From: Sinorhizobium sojae CCBAU 05684
GTDB taxonomy: Bacteria > Pseudomonadota > Alphaproteobacteria > Rhizobiales > Rhizobiaceae
Length of the DNA: 64,000 nt
Assembly: GCF_002288525.1 (NCBI RefSeq)
Contig: NZ_CP023067.1
Span: forward strand, 2,294,001-2,358,000
Direction: 5' to 3'
Position 1 is the first letter of the stretch. Each line of letters begins with the position of its first letter. Positions 1 through 10,788 of this stretch are shown here, piece after piece. Both the position numbers and the translations under genes were made by a program. Below the pieces are notes generated by a model. It ran no database searches. It worked only from the letters and a program-made list of their open reading frames with translations, and was not told the DNA's origin.

Positions 1-133
1 GCACGCGCGCGCCGGACGCGACCTCGATCTCGCCCGACTGCTTGGAGGTGATGACGCGCTCGGATTTGTAAAGCCCGGCCTTCTTCAAACCGTCGAGCTC
101 ACTACGCAGATGGGAGAGAAAGTCAGAGGTCAT
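1..133 (-). CDS. kbl: Glycine C-acetyltransferase (2-amino-3-ketobutyrate CoA ligase), N-terminal part only
   Basis: Only the first 44 codons lie in the window; the rest runs off the left edge. The peptide begins MTSDFLSHLRSEL and contains GLYKSERVITSKQSG, which lines up with the N-terminus of E. coli Kbl (EGLFKEERIITSAQQ). Kbl is a PLP enzyme that cleaves 2-amino-3-ketobutyrate with CoA to glycine and acetyl-CoA, the second step of threonine degradation after Tdh. I chose the ATG at 133 because it matches the E. coli start; an in-frame ATG at 157 would add eight residues. The catalytic lysine region is not visible, so the call rests on this N-terminal match alone. Confidence 0.75.
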   Translation of the reverse strand, partial: MTSDFLSHLRSELDGLKKAGLYKSERVITSKQSGEIEVASGARV

Positions 134-236
134 GTCGGCGCCTTCAAGCAAGGACATCTATTTTCAAGTCTAGACAAATAGCACGGTGGCTCGCAACGTA
201 CAGCACATTCTCACCGCATTGTTGAGGGGAAGCGCG

Positions 237-380
237 CGCGTTTCAAGCATCTTCCGCGCCGCCGGCGCGGCGGAGCGCCGGGCGGTCGCCTCCCCTCATG
301 CCTGGGGTCATTCACGGCGCGGACGCGCCGTGGCTGGTTCCCTGTGACGAGCACAGGGATGAGGGAGGGCAAAGCGAGAA
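237..380. repeat. Intergenic palindromic repeat between kbl and recQ
   Basis: Two perfect hairpins lie side by side. CACGGCGC (313-320) pairs with GCGCCGTG (325-332), and CCCTGTG (340-346) pairs with CACAGGG (352-358). The GC-rich stretch before them is also self-complementary. A related sequence (ccctgtgacgaataaagg) appears near 43095 after pth, so this is probably a dispersed rhizobial intergenic element. It may help end recQ and kbl transcripts, but there is no T-tract. Confidence 0.55.
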
Positions 381-389
381 CCTCCAAGT

Positions 390-2273
390 CTAACCCCCAT
401 CCTCAAACGCATCGATGACCGCAAGGAAGGCCTCGCCGTATCTTTCCCGCTTGCTCTCGCCGATGCCTGGAATGTCGAGAAGGTCGTCGAAATCGCGCGG
501 GCGTTGCTTGGCGAGGGCGATCAGGGTTGCGTCCGGGAAGACCACATAGGGCGGGACGTCGAGATCGCGGGCGATCGACAGCCGTTGCGCACGGAGTCTT
601 TCGAAGAGCTCCAGATCCGAGCCCGCAAGCTCCGAGCGCTCGCGCGCGGCGGAGGATTTCTGGCCGCGGGGCGCCTTGCCCGTAGGGCGGTCCTTGCGGA
701 AGAAGAGCTGCCGCTCCCGGCGGAAGACGGCGCGCGCCTCCGGCTCGAGCTTCAAGGCCCCGAAGGCGGCGTGATCGACCGAGATCAGCCCGAGGGCGAG
801 CAACTGCCGGAAGACCGACTGCCAGGTGCGCGCCGGCAGATCCTTGCCGGCGCCGAAGACCGGCATGTCCACATGGCCGAAGCGCTCGGTCTTTTCGTTC
901 ACGGTCCCGATCAGCACATCGACCACATGGCCGGCGCCGAAGCGCTCACCGGTGCGGTAGACGGCGGCGAGCGCCTTGATTGCGGCTTCCGTTCCGTCCC
1001 AGGTCTCGACCGGCTTCAGGCAGGTGTCGCAATGGCCGCAGCGGCCGGGATGGGCTTCGCCGAAATGCGCAAGAATCGCCTGCCGGCGGCAGCCCGCGGT
1101 CTCGCAGATCGCAAGCAGTGCATTGAGCTTCGCCCGCTCGATGCGCTTTACCTCTTCGGGCGACCCGCCCTCATCGATCATTCGCCGGCGCTGGATGACG
1201 TCGGCCATGCCGTAGGCCATCCAGACTTCCGATGGCAGACCGTCGCGTCCGGCCCTGCCCGTCTCCTGATAATAGGCCTCCACCGAGCCCGGCAGGTCGA
1301 GATGGGCGACATAGCGCACATCGGGCTTGTCGATCCCCATGCCGAAGGCGACGGTGGCGACGAGGCAGAGGTTCTCCTCCTTGAGGAAGGCATCCTGATG
1401 GGCATCGCGAAGGGCGCGGTCCATGCCGGCGTGATAAGGCAGCGCGCGGATGCCTTGCGCATTCAGCCACTCGGCCGTGTCCTCGACCTTGGCGCGCGAC
1501 AGGCAATAGACAATGCCGCTCGCATCCTTGAAGCGGGAGAGGAAACGCAACAGCTGCTGGCGGGGCTGATCGCGTTCGACGATCTCGTAGGCGATGTTCG
1601 GCCGGTCGAAGCTGGAGGTGAAGACACGCGCACCATTCAACGCCAACCGCTCGACGATATCCTCACGCGTGTGCGGATCGGCGGTCGCGGTGAGCGCGAT
1701 CCGCGGCACGCCGGGAAAATGCGACGAGAGGCAATCGAGGCCGCGATATTCCGGCCGGAAATCGTGGCCCCATTGCGAAACGCAATGGGCCTCGTCGATG
1801 GCGAAGAGAGCGATGTCGATGTCGGCGACCATCTCCGCGAAAGATGGGGTGACGGCGCGCTCGGGCGTCACATAGAGGAGGTCGAGCCCCCCCGAGCCTA
1901 AGGCGCGGCGGACCGCAATCGCCTCGTCGCGGGTGAGCGACGAGTTGAGCGCCGCCGCACGGATGCCGAGCCCATTCAGCGCCTGCACCTGGTCGCGCAT
2001 CAATGCGATCAGCGGCGAGACGACGATGCCGACGCCCCGACGGCACAGCGCCGGAATCTGAAAGCAGAGCGACTTTCCGGCACCCGTCGGAAAAAGCACC
2101 ACCGCATCGCCGCCCGCCACCACATGCTCCACGACAGCCTGCTGCTGGCCGCGAAAGGCGGAATAACCGTAGACGCGCTTGAGGAGATCGACGGGGTTGC
2201 GAGCGCCGTCCGTTTCAAACAGGCGTGTGGTGGAGTTGTGGGAGTCGGGCATGGAATCGCTTTCGTCGGGCAT
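390..2273 (-). CDS. recQ: ATP-dependent DNA helicase RecQ
   Basis: A 627-residue 3'-5' DNA helicase of the RecF recombination pathway. Walker A (TGAGKS) is at residues 63-68 and the DEAH box at 160-163. Helicase motif VI appears as [10 protein letters not shown]. The RecQ zinc-binding cysteines follow (CRRQ... then CGHCDTC), and a C-terminal HRDC domain carries [17 protein letters not shown]. Length and domain order are normal for bacterial RecQ. The ATG at 2273 ([11 protein letters not shown]) is preferred over the further upstream frame; a second ATG at 2252 is also possible and neither has a strong ribosome site. It is read toward kbl and follows dnaG on the same strand, separated by a repeat element. 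Confidence 0.95.
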   Translation of the reverse strand: MPDESDSMPDSHNSTTRLFETDGARNPVDLLKRVYGYSAFRGQQQAVVEHVVAGGDAVVLFPTGAGKSLCFQIPALCRRGVGIVVSPLIALMRDQVQALNGLGIRAAALNSSLTRDEAIAVRRALGSGGLDLLYVTPERAVTPSFAEMVADIDIALFAIDEAHCVSQWGHDFRPEYRGLDCLSSHFPGVPRIALTATADPHTREDIVERLALNGARVFTSSFDRPNIAYEIVERDQPRQQLLRFLSRFKDASGIVYCLSRAKVEDTAEWLNAQGIRALPYHAGMDRALRDAHQDAFLKEENLCLVATVAFGMGIDKPDVRYVAHLDLPGSVEAYYQETGRAGRDGLPSEVWMAYGMADVIQRRRMIDEGGSPEEVKRIERAKLNALLAICETAGCRRQAILAHFGEAHPGRCGHCDTCLKPVETWDGTEAAIKALAAVYRTGERFGAGHVVDVLIGTVNEKTERFGHVDMPVFGAGKDLPARTWQSVFRQLLALGLISVDHAAFGALKLEPEARAVFRRERQLFFRKDRPTGKAPRGQKSSAARERSELAGSDLELFERLRAQRLSIARDLDVPPYVVFPDATLIALAKQRPRDFDDLLDIPGIGESKRERYGEAFLAVIDAFEDGG

Positions 2274-2318
2274 AAACTCTGAGAATTGATCAGGTCGGAT
2301 GCAAATGGTCGAGAGCTT

Positions 2319-2509
2319 GCCCCTCACCCTCACCCTAGCCCTCTCCCCCGCAAGCGGGGCGAGGGGGACACTCGTGTGCTTGACTGCACCGTTCGCACTC
2401 CCATCGACGCTCGCCTTCTATCTCCGGAGGCGGCAAAATGGGGGGCCGAGAGGGCGCCGCGCGTCCCTTCTCCCCGCTCGGGGGGAGGCGCGGCAGCGGG
2501 ATGAGGGGC
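2319..2509. repeat. Pair of inverted palindromic repeats between dnaG and recQ
   Basis: One copy runs at about 2319-2368 (starting gcccctcaccctc, with a CCCCCGC/GCGGGG hairpin). A second runs in the opposite orientation at about 2464-2509 (ending gcgggatgaggggc, with a CCCCGCTCGGGG core). They enclose roughly 95 bases with no gene. The same family, recognisable by CCTTCTCCCCGC-type arms, recurs at 42231-42325 and 62398-62436. The layout resembles a small non-autonomous element or two nested copies of a rhizobial intergenic repeat. Confidence 0.6.
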
Positions 2510-2523
2510 AATCCCACGCATGC

Positions 2524-4503
2524 TTACCGCGCCGCCGGCCCCTTGACCCGCCCGGACAGTACCCCGAAGCCTTCGATGATCGCCTCGAGCTTGTCCATGC
2601 GATGGAGTTCGAGCTGCACCTCTTCCATGGCACGCACGAGCCGCTGCCCCTGCTCCATGTCCTCGGTGGCGGCGGCTTCCGCGATCTCGCGTTCCAGCTC
2701 CCGCTTCTGCCAGAGGAGCGCCTTTGTCCGCCGATGAAGGGTGAGCGCCTGGAGATAGCCCTCGCGCGCATCCTCGGGTGCCGCCGCAGCGGTTGCCGTC
2801 CAAAGCCCCGTATAGCGCACCTGCTGGTCGAGCTGAGCGATCAGCGCACCGAAACCTTCCGCTTGCAGCTGTTCGATGAGGCTTTCGCGCGTCAGCCGCG
2901 GTCCGCTCGCCGCGGCGGCATTCAGGACAGCCGCCCAGCAGCGCTGCAGGTCGCGATGGTCGAACTCGATGGTCGAGATCTCGTCATATTCGTCGAAGAG
3001 CAGTTGCGGGTGATTGACGATTGTGAGCGCCAGCACGCTCTCGCGCAGGAGCGGCGCGGCCCGCTGGCCGCTGACGAGCGAAGTGCGCGCCAGCCTATCG
3101 GAGATCGAGGTCGGGCCGCCAGCATTGCGGGGGCCACCGAAACCTCTTTGTCCACCGCGCTCGCGCCCGCCCCGATCGAAGGGACGCCGATCGCCCCGAA
3201 AGGGGGTACCGACTTGCAGGAAGGCGTTCAGCCGATCACGCATGTCCTGGCCGTAATGGCGACGCACGCTTTCGTCGGCAATGACCGAGGTCACCTGCCT
3301 TAGCCGGCCTTCGAGTTCGGCACGCTTCTCCGGGGTATCAAAACTGCCGCCCTGCACCTCGCGCAGCCAGACCATGTCGGCGAGAGAGCGGGCATTGGCG
3401 AGCACCTTGTCGAAGGGCTCGCGGCCCTCGTGACGCACGAGATCGTCCGGGTCCTTGCCATCCGGCAGCATGGCGAAGCGCACCGAACGTCCGGGTTTCA
3501 AATGCGGCAGCGCCAGGTCTGCGGCTCGGCTGGCGGCGCGGATGCCGGCGCCGTCGCCGTCGAAGCAGAGCACCGGCTGCGGCGTCATTTTCCATAAGAG
3601 GTCGAGCTGGTTTTCGGTGAGCGCCGTGCCGAGCGGCGCAACGGCATTTTCGAAGCCCGCCTGATGCAGCGCGATCACGTCCATATAGCCCTCGACGGCG
3701 ATGATCGTGCCGGCGCCATCCGCCCCCTGCGCCGCCCGGCGGGCGCGGGCGAAATTGAAGAGAACATTGCCCTTGTGGAAGAGTTCGGTCTCATTCGAGT
3801 TCAGGTATTTCGCCGGCGCATCCGGCGACATGGCGCGGCCGCCGAAGGCGATTACCTTTTCGCGCGCCGAGAGGATCGGGAACATGATGCGGTCGCGGAA
3901 GCGATCGTAGGATACCGGGATGTCCGAACCATGCACGACGAGACCGCAGGCCTCGATCTGCTCCTTGCCGACCCCCTTGCCGGCCAGAAATTCCTTGAGC
4001 GCATTGCGGCTGTCGGGCGCATAGCCGAGCCGGAAGGTGTCGACCGTCCGGCCGGTCAGTCCCCTTTCGCGCAGATAGGCGCGCGCCTTGGCGCCGCTTG
4101 CGGTCTGAAGCCGGTCCTCGAAGAACTGGGTCGCCAGTTCCATCACGTCGAGCAGGCTCGTGCGCTCCTTGTCGCGCCGTTCGGCCTCCGGGTCCGGCTG
4201 CGGCATGGGCACGCCCGCCATGTCGGCGATCTGCTGCACGGCCTCGGGAAAGCTCAAGCCTTCGAGATCGGTCAAGAAACGGAAATGATCGCCCGAAACG
4301 CCGCAGCCGAAACAATGGTAGCGGCCCTTGCGGTCCTCGCAATGGAAGCTCGGCGTCTTCTCGCCGTGAAAGGGGCAGCAGGCCCAATAGTCGCCGCGCG
4401 AGACATTTGTCTTGCGGCGATCCCAGGTCACGCGCTTGCCGATCACGTCCGATATCGGGACGCGGTCGCGGATCTCGTCGAGAAAGGACGGTGAAAAGCG
4501 CAT
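2524..4503 (-). CDS. dnaG: DNA primase DnaG
   Basis: A 659-residue primase that lays RNA primers at the replication fork and works with DnaB helicase. The N-terminal CHC2 zinc finger is clear (C43, H46, C64, C67 in CCPFH...CFGC). A central TOPRIM catalytic core carries VEGYMDVIALHQ and the DGD-type acidic motif (CFDGDGAG). A C-terminal helicase-interacting region follows. The ATG at 4503 has AAAGGAAA just upstream; the longer frame to 4584 has no support. yqeY lies upstream on the same strand, which is a common rhizobial arrangement. rpoD, often the next gene after dnaG, is not seen here; recQ follows instead. Confidence 0.96.
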   Translation of the reverse strand: MRFSPSFLDEIRDRVPISDVIGKRVTWDRRKTNVSRGDYWACCPFHGEKTPSFHCEDRKGRYHCFGCGVSGDHFRFLTDLEGLSFPEAVQQIADMAGVPMPQPDPEAERRDKERTSLLDVMELATQFFEDRLQTASGAKARAYLRERGLTGRTVDTFRLGYAPDSRNALKEFLAGKGVGKEQIEACGLVVHGSDIPVSYDRFRDRIMFPILSAREKVIAFGGRAMSPDAPAKYLNSNETELFHKGNVLFNFARARRAAQGADGAGTIIAVEGYMDVIALHQAGFENAVAPLGTALTENQLDLLWKMTPQPVLCFDGDGAGIRAASRAADLALPHLKPGRSVRFAMLPDGKDPDDLVRHEGREPFDKVLANARSLADMVWLREVQGGSFDTPEKRAELEGRLRQVTSVIADESVRRHYGQDMRDRLNAFLQVGTPFRGDRRPFDRGGRERGGQRGFGGPRNAGGPTSISDRLARTSLVSGQRAAPLLRESVLALTIVNHPQLLFDEYDEISTIEFDHRDLQRCWAAVLNAAAASGPRLTRESLIEQLQAEGFGALIAQLDQQVRYTGLWTATAAAAPEDAREGYLQALTLHRRTKALLWQKRELEREIAEAAATEDMEQGQRLVRAMEEVQLELHRMDKLEAIIEGFGVLSGRVKGPAAR

Positions 4504-4696
4504 GGGTTTCCTTTGGCCTACTCCCCCTATAAGCGGGAAGCCGTCAGGATGCCACAGCGCGGCTCCACCTTGCCCGCAATTCACAGGTGGCCGCGCAGGA
4601 AATGGCGACGCGCGCGCGCCCCGAGTCCAGTTCTGCAGAGGACTTATTTTTCCGCTGGGAAATCGGCGGCCCGCCGCGAACAGGCGGGCGCGCTTG

Positions 4697-5146
4697 TTAC
4701 TTCAACAGATCCTTGACGACGCCGGAAGCCTTGGCGAAGTCCATCTGGCCGGGATAGCGCTCCTTCAGCGCGTTCATGCACTTGCCCATGTCGCGGAGCC
4801 CGTGCGCACCGGTCTCCTTCACGACCTTGGCGCAGAGCTCCTTCACCTTCTCCTCGGGCAACTGCTCGGGCAGGAACTCGCCGATAATCGCGATTTCCTG
4901 CCGCTCCTGCTCGGCCAACTCCGGCCGGCCGCCTTCATCGTAGACGCGGGCCGATTCCTCGCGCTGTTTGATCATCTTCGCGAGGATCTGCATGATCTCC
5001 TCGTCGCCGACCGGATCCTTGCCCTGGCCGCGATTGGCGATGTCGCGATCCTTGATCGCCGCCTGGATCAGCCGGACGGTCGATGTCCGCCTTGCGTCCT
5101 TGGCCTTCAGCGCTTCTTTCAGTGCGTTAGCGAAGTGCTCGCGCAT
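4697..5146 (-). CDS. GatB/YqeY-domain protein
   Basis: A 149-residue all-helical YqeY-family protein, related to the C-terminal tail domain of the GatB amidotransferase subunit. Members are thought to bind tRNA or help tRNA-dependent amidation, but the role of the free-standing protein is not settled. Typical features are the [18 protein letters not shown] stretch near the N-terminus, [10 protein letters not shown] in the middle, and MGKCMNALK...GQMDFAKAS at the end. I chose the ATG at 5146 because GGAGAAG lies directly in front of it; the ATG at 5158 has no ribosome site. It sits upstream of dnaG and diverges from carA. Confidence 0.88.
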   Translation of the reverse strand: MREHFANALKEALKAKDARRTSTVRLIQAAIKDRDIANRGQGKDPVGDEEIMQILAKMIKQREESARVYDEGGRPELAEQERQEIAIIGEFLPEQLPEEKVKELCAKVVKETGAHGLRDMGKCMNALKERYPGQMDFAKASGVVKDLLK

Positions 5147-5472
5147 GTTCTTCTCCATGCCGAAACCGGCCCCTGCATCTGCATTCGGAACCGGTTCGAT
5201 TGCTTCATTGTTGTCGCCGTCTTAAACCACTGCGGCAGGAGCAATCAAACGGAATACGCAACTCTTTGAATTATAAGGATCTTTATTTCCCGACAATTCA
5301 CAGGCGGCTGGTTGACCCCGTTCAAGCCTTTGGCTATTTTCCGGCACCTGCACGACATCGGCATGAGAGTTTCTTCGCGGGGGTTTCCCGCGCGTCCATG
5401 CCTGAGCATATCAGATGGCGATATATCGGCCGGCTTTCAAGCCGCGCCGCCGGCCGCAACGGGATAGGAACG
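5147..5472. other. Divergent intergenic region yqeY/carA
   Basis: This 326-base gap separates two divergently transcribed genes and must hold both promoters. I see no convincing consensus pair. A GGAAC followed 19 bases later by TT (from 5187) falls one base outside the RpoE2-type spacing, so I do not call it. No small gene or RNA is supported. Confidence 0.4.
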
Positions 5473-6678
5473 ATGACCGCGACACCCGCATGGACAATCC
5501 AGAAACCCACTGCCCTGCTCGTTTTGGCGGACGGCACGGTGATCGAAGGCAAGGGCATCGGCGCGACCGGCAAGGTCCAGGCGGAAGTCTGCTTCAATAC
5601 GGCCTTGACGGGCTATCAGGAAATCCTGACGGATCCCTCCTATCTCGGCCAGATCGTCACCTTCACCTTCCCGCATATCGGCAATATCGGCGCCAATGAC
5701 GAGGATATCGAGGACCTGACGCCCGCCGCCCGCCACGGCGCCGTCGGCGTGATCTTCAAGGCCGACATCACCGATCCCTCCAACTACCGCGCCACTAAAC
5801 ACCTCGACGCCTGGCTGAAGGCGCGCGGCATCATCGGACTCTGCGGCATCGACACGCGGGCATTGACGGCCTGGATCCGCGAGAACGGCATGCCGAATGC
5901 GGTCATCGCCCATGATCCGAACGGCGTCTTCGACATCGAAACGCTGAAGGCGGAGGCAAAGGCCTGGAGCGGTCTTGAGGGGCTCGACCTCGCCAAAGTC
6001 GCAACCTCCGGCCAGTCCTACCGCTGGGCCGAAAAGCCCTGGGTCTGGAACGAGGGCTATTCGACCCTTGGCGAGACGGACGCGGCCTATCACGTCGTTG
6101 CGCTCGATTACGGCGTCAAACGCAACATTCTGCGCCTCTTCGCCGGGCTGAACTGCCGGGTCACCGTCGTACCCGCACAAACGAGCGCCGAAGAGGTGCT
6201 GGCGCTCAAGCCCGACGGCATCTTTCTCTCCAACGGCCCGGGCGACCCGGCGGCGACCGGCGAATATGCCGTGCCGGTGATCCAGGACCTGCTGAAGACC
6301 GACATACCGGTCTTCGGCATCTGCCTCGGTCACCAGATGCTGGCGTTGGCGCTCGGCGCCAAGACGGAAAAAATGCACCAGGGTCACCACGGCGCCAACC
6401 ACCCGGTCAAGGATCACACCACGGGCAAGGTCGAGATCGTCTCGATGAACCACGGCTTCGCAGTTGATTCGAAATCGCTGCCGCAGGGCGTTGAAGAGAC
6501 CCACCTTTCGCTCTTCGACGGCACCAATTGCGGGCTGCGCCTTGCCGGCAAGCCGGTCTTCTCGGTCCAGCACCACCCGGAGGCCTCCCCTGGTCCGCAG
6601 GACAGCCATTACCTCTTCCGTCGCTTTATGAACCTCATCCGCGCGAAGAAGGGTGAGCCGGCTTTGGCTGAGCGTTGA
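5473..6678 (+). CDS. carA: Carbamoyl-phosphate synthase small (glutaminase) subunit
   Basis: A 401-residue glutamine amidotransferase subunit that releases ammonia from glutamine for CarB, feeding arginine and pyrimidine synthesis. The N-terminal CPSase small-chain domain includes [17 protein letters not shown]. The C-terminal class I GATase domain has the nucleophile Cys284 in FGICLGHQ and the His/Glu pair in HHPEASPGP. The start is the ATG at 5473 preceded by ATAGGAACG, which gives the standard family length; the frame is open further upstream without support. carB is not adjacent; the next gene, aatA, converges from the other strand across a terminator. Confidence 0.97.
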   Translation: MTATPAWTIQKPTALLVLADGTVIEGKGIGATGKVQAEVCFNTALTGYQEILTDPSYLGQIVTFTFPHIGNIGANDEDIEDLTPAARHGAVGVIFKADITDPSNYRATKHLDAWLKARGIIGLCGIDTRALTAWIRENGMPNAVIAHDPNGVFDIETLKAEAKAWSGLEGLDLAKVATSGQSYRWAEKPWVWNEGYSTLGETDAAYHVVALDYGVKRNILRLFAGLNCRVTVVPAQTSAEEVLALKPDGIFLSNGPGDPAATGEYAVPVIQDLLKTDIPVFGICLGHQMLALALGAKTEKMHQGHHGANHPVKDHTTGKVEIVSMNHGFAVDSKSLPQGVEETHLSLFDGTNCGLRLAGKPVFSVQHHPEASPGPQDSHYLFRRFMNLIRAKKGEPALAER

Positions 6679-6800
6679 GAGAGCTGTAGCGCATCTCTTT
6701 TGCCTGCGGGGCGCACCCCTTCGAGGGGTGCCGCCGCCAAACGAGCGCGATTTTCAACGCAAAAGCATCTCGACCTCTATAGAATTCGCAGGCGCCCAGC

Positions 6801-6830
6801 AAAAAGCCCGCCACATCGGGCGGGCTTCTT
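6801..6830. terminator. Bidirectional intrinsic terminator between carA and aatA
   Basis: A perfect 8-base stem, AGCCCGCC (6805-6812) with GGCGGGCT (6819-6826), has a six-base loop. Read leftward for aatA it is followed by TTTTT; read rightward for carA it is followed by TCTTCTT. It sits between the two convergent genes, where such a shared terminator is expected. Confidence 0.85.
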
Positions 6831-6854
6831 CTTCAAGTGCGGTAGAAACCGCCC

Positions 6855-8475
<1,621 letters not shown>

Positions 8476-8943
8476 ATGTTTCTCGACGACGAAATCTCCG
8501 ACCGGCATCCGCGACCGAACGAGGCGCGCTGGGGCATTTATCTGGCGATTGCCGCGCTTGCCGCTTGCGTCCTGATGATCCTCGGCCTGTTGGTGCCCGC
8601 CACGGCACAGGCGGCGGAAAGCACGCTACCGCCTGCGGCGCACATGCGTCCGAACGACATCGCCGGCCCGGCGCAATGGGCGAGCGACGTCGCAACGGAC
8701 GTCAGCTTGCCCGCCACCGATCCGACGACGGCAGCGTCGACGGCGCATCGCATCGCCGAGGTGGACCGGCAGATGGGCCTGACGCCGGCTGCGACGGCGG
8801 CCGATAGGCAGATCCTTGCCGGGCTCATTCTGATTGCGACCGCGCTTCTCGCCGGGACCGCATTCGCCTTCTGGCGCAACCAGATGGCGGCCTTCGTCAA
8901 GGCGGAGGCGAGGCACGCGAAGGTCAGGCGCCATGGCCGATGA
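8476..8943 (+). CDS. Hypothetical two-segment membrane protein
   Basis: A 155-residue protein I do not recognise. It has a short charged N-terminus, a hydrophobic segment at about residues 20-43 (YLAIAALAACVLMILGLLVP followed by an Ala-rich cleavage-like ATAQAAE), a Thr/Ala-rich loop, and a second membrane segment near residues 113-134 (LAGLILIATALLAGTAFAFW), ending in a basic tail. Topology would leave the central loop in the periplasm. I chose the ATG at 8476; in-frame ATGs at 8443 and 8452 would add a few residues. Its stop overlaps the start of the next small ORF by 11 bases, so the two are probably co-translated. Confidence 0.6.
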   Translation: MFLDDEISDRHPRPNEARWGIYLAIAALAACVLMILGLLVPATAQAAESTLPPAAHMRPNDIAGPAQWASDVATDVSLPATDPTTAASTAHRIAEVDRQMGLTPAATAADRQILAGLILIATALLAGTAFAFWRNQMAAFVKAEARHAKVRRHGR

Positions 8944-9112
8944 CGAGGACGCCCCGACCGACCAGCGCCCGCCATTCCTGGCGCGGCTATCGGCGATCGA
9001 GACCATCATCGTCGCCGCCATCGCCCTCACTGCCCTTGCCGGGCTCATGCTGATCGGCAAGGGATTCTATCTGAAGGCCACTGCATGTCTCCTTGAAGCG
9101 AATTTGCTTTAA
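8933..9112 (+). CDS. Hypothetical single-pass small membrane protein
   Basis: A 59-residue ORF overlapping the end of the preceding gene by 11 bases (ATGGCCGATGA). The N-terminal 20 residues are acidic and Pro-rich (MADDEDAPTDQRPP). A membrane segment follows (IETIIVAAIALTALAGLMLI). The last ten codons, including the TAA at 9110-9112, lie inside the hairpin of a dispersed repeat, so the original C-terminus may have been replaced by repeat sequence. The translational overlap and clean hydrophobic pattern support it being real, but no family is recognised. Confidence 0.5.
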   Translation: MADDEDAPTDQRPPFLARLSAIETIIVAAIALTALAGLMLIGKGFYLKATACLLEANLL

Positions 9113-9172
9113 GGAGACATGCGGTAGTGGCACAGCGACCCTGGTGCGTCTGATCAGACGCGCGGCGCTGTA
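9083..9172. repeat. RIME-like intergenic repeat, copy 1
   Basis: Two modules. The first is a long hairpin, GCATGTCTCCTTGAAG (9083-9098) with CTTTAAGGAGACATGC (9107-9122), containing one G-T pair. The second (9132-9172) is the core palindrome found throughout the window, here in reverse orientation, with GCGTCTGATCAGACGC at its centre. The AAGGAGACATGC arm recurs in copy 3. Confidence 0.85.
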
Positions 9173-9383
9173 GGGCGGAAGCCCCCTGTAGCCTTTTGAG
9201 CAGGACCGTCGCCAGCCGCTTGCCGCCAGTTCCCGGGCCCGGTAAAGCCCTTTTGATCCGATATGACTTGAAGCGTCGGGTGCGGCGCTCCAGCTTAGCC
9301 TCCGTACGCTTGCGGAAAGGGCGCCGGCGACATAGCGCTCTGGCTTTCGCCCCTCCGCAGAAACGCAACAGGGAGGAAAGCAA

Positions 9384-10568
9384 ATGCGGCAGCCGTCGTC
9401 GGCAAAAACCAACCTGCACAGACACCATGCGGCACCGCTAACGGCCGTCCTGGCGGGCGGCCTGTTCCTCGCTGCAGGCAGCCTGGCCAATGGTGAGGAG
9501 CCTCGGCAATTTGCGACGCAGGACGGGACGGTCGTCGTCGAGACGCTGGCGACGGGTCTCGAGCATCCCTGGGCGGTCGAAGCAATGCCGGATGGGGCGC
9601 TGATCGTCACCGAGCGCCCTGGCCGGTTGCGGATCCTCCGAGACGGCCAGCTCTCGCCGGCCATCGATGGCCTACCCGAAGTGGCGGTACACGGGCAGGG
9701 GGGGCTTCTCGACGTCGCCCTCGATCCGCAATTCGCAACGAATCGCACGCTCTATCTCACTTTCGCAGTGCCCGGCGAGGGCGGCTTTGGCACGGCGGTG
9801 GCGCGCGCCGTGCTTGCCGAAGACGAGCAGCGTCTTACCGATGTCGAGGAAATCTTCCGGATGAACCGGTTCACGCGGGCAGGCCAGCATTTCGGGTCGC
9901 GCATCGCCTTCGACCGGGACGGCAGCCTCTTCTTCGGTATCGGCGATCGCGGTGACGGCGAGCGCGCCCAGGACCCGCGCGACCATGCCGGCTCGATCCT
10001 GCACATCAATCGCGACGGCACGATTCCGGCCTCCAATCCCTATCGCGGCGACACCGGCGGGCGGGCGGAGATCTGGTCCATAGGACACCGGAATCCGCAG
10101 GGCATCGCGTTCGATCCAGCCGACGGCACGCTTCTGACCGTCGAGCATGGCGCCCGCGGGGGCGACGAGATCAACACCCCCCTGCCCGGCCGCAACTATG
10201 GCTGGCCGGTGATCACCTATGGCCGCGACTATTCCGGCGCGGAGATCGGCGAAGGCACCGCCAAGGAGGGGCTTGAACAGCCGCTTTATCATTGGGATCC
10301 CTCGATCGCCCCCAGCGCGATCGCGGTCTATCGCGGCAGGATGTTCCCGGAATGGGACGGCGATCTCCTGGTCGCGGCCTTGAAATATCAGTTGCTTGCC
10401 CGGCTGGAGCGTGACGAAAGCGGAGCGATCGTCGCCGAGGAACGGCTGTTCGACGGCGAGTTCGGCCGCCTCCGCGACGTGGTCGTGGCGCCCGACGGCG
10501 CGCTGCTGATGGTGACGGACGAGCCGAACGGCACGGTGCTCCGGGTTTCGAAAGCCCCGACACAGTAA
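9384..10568 (+). CDS. PQQ-dependent sugar dehydrogenase (soluble aldose dehydrogenase type)
   Basis: A 394-residue periplasmic beta-propeller of the glucose/sorbosone dehydrogenase superfamily (YliI/Asd-like). It has an N-terminal export signal (AAPLTAVLAGGLFLAAGSLA), then family motifs LEHPWAVEAMPDGALIVTER, the catalytic-histidine region VHGQGGLLDVALDP, the GDRGDGERAQD loop and SIGHRNPQGIAFDP. These enzymes oxidise free sugars using PQQ and pass electrons to the respiratory chain. No PQQ synthesis genes are in the window. The ATG at 9384 has a strong GGGAGGAAAG site. It stands alone, after repeat copy 1. Confidence 0.9.
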   Translation: MRQPSSAKTNLHRHHAAPLTAVLAGGLFLAAGSLANGEEPRQFATQDGTVVVETLATGLEHPWAVEAMPDGALIVTERPGRLRILRDGQLSPAIDGLPEVAVHGQGGLLDVALDPQFATNRTLYLTFAVPGEGGFGTAVARAVLAEDEQRLTDVEEIFRMNRFTRAGQHFGSRIAFDRDGSLFFGIGDRGDGERAQDPRDHAGSILHINRDGTIPASNPYRGDTGGRAEIWSIGHRNPQGIAFDPADGTLLTVEHGARGGDEINTPLPGRNYGWPVITYGRDYSGAEIGEGTAKEGLEQPLYHWDPSIAPSAIAVYRGRMFPEWDGDLLVAALKYQLLARLERDESGAIVAEERLFDGEFGRLRDVVVAPDGALLMVTDEPNGTVLRVSKAPTQ

Positions 10569-10788
10569 ACCTCAAGCAAAGTCCCAAACTCCTGCAGTAG
10601 CGGTATTCGCAAGCGCTGTACCCGAAGCCCGCGCCGCTCTCTCCGCCCTACTTGCGGCTTCGCAACCTGAAGCTGGCCTTGAGGATGGCGCTTGCCGAAG
10701 AAAAACGCAGTTGCTACAGCGTCGATGCAATCACGGAGCGAAGCGGCTTTGGATTGCCTCCATCCAAACCGCGCGACGAGGACCGCCC

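Noticed and set aside
504-1901. 465-residue rightward ORF opposite recQ
   Set aside because: Antisense shadow of a clear RecQ gene; composition is Gly/Arg/Asp-rich with no domain.
5187-5211. GGAAC...TT pattern upstream of carA as an RpoE2-type promoter
   Set aside because: The spacer is one base longer than the consensus as I know it, and carA is not an expected member.
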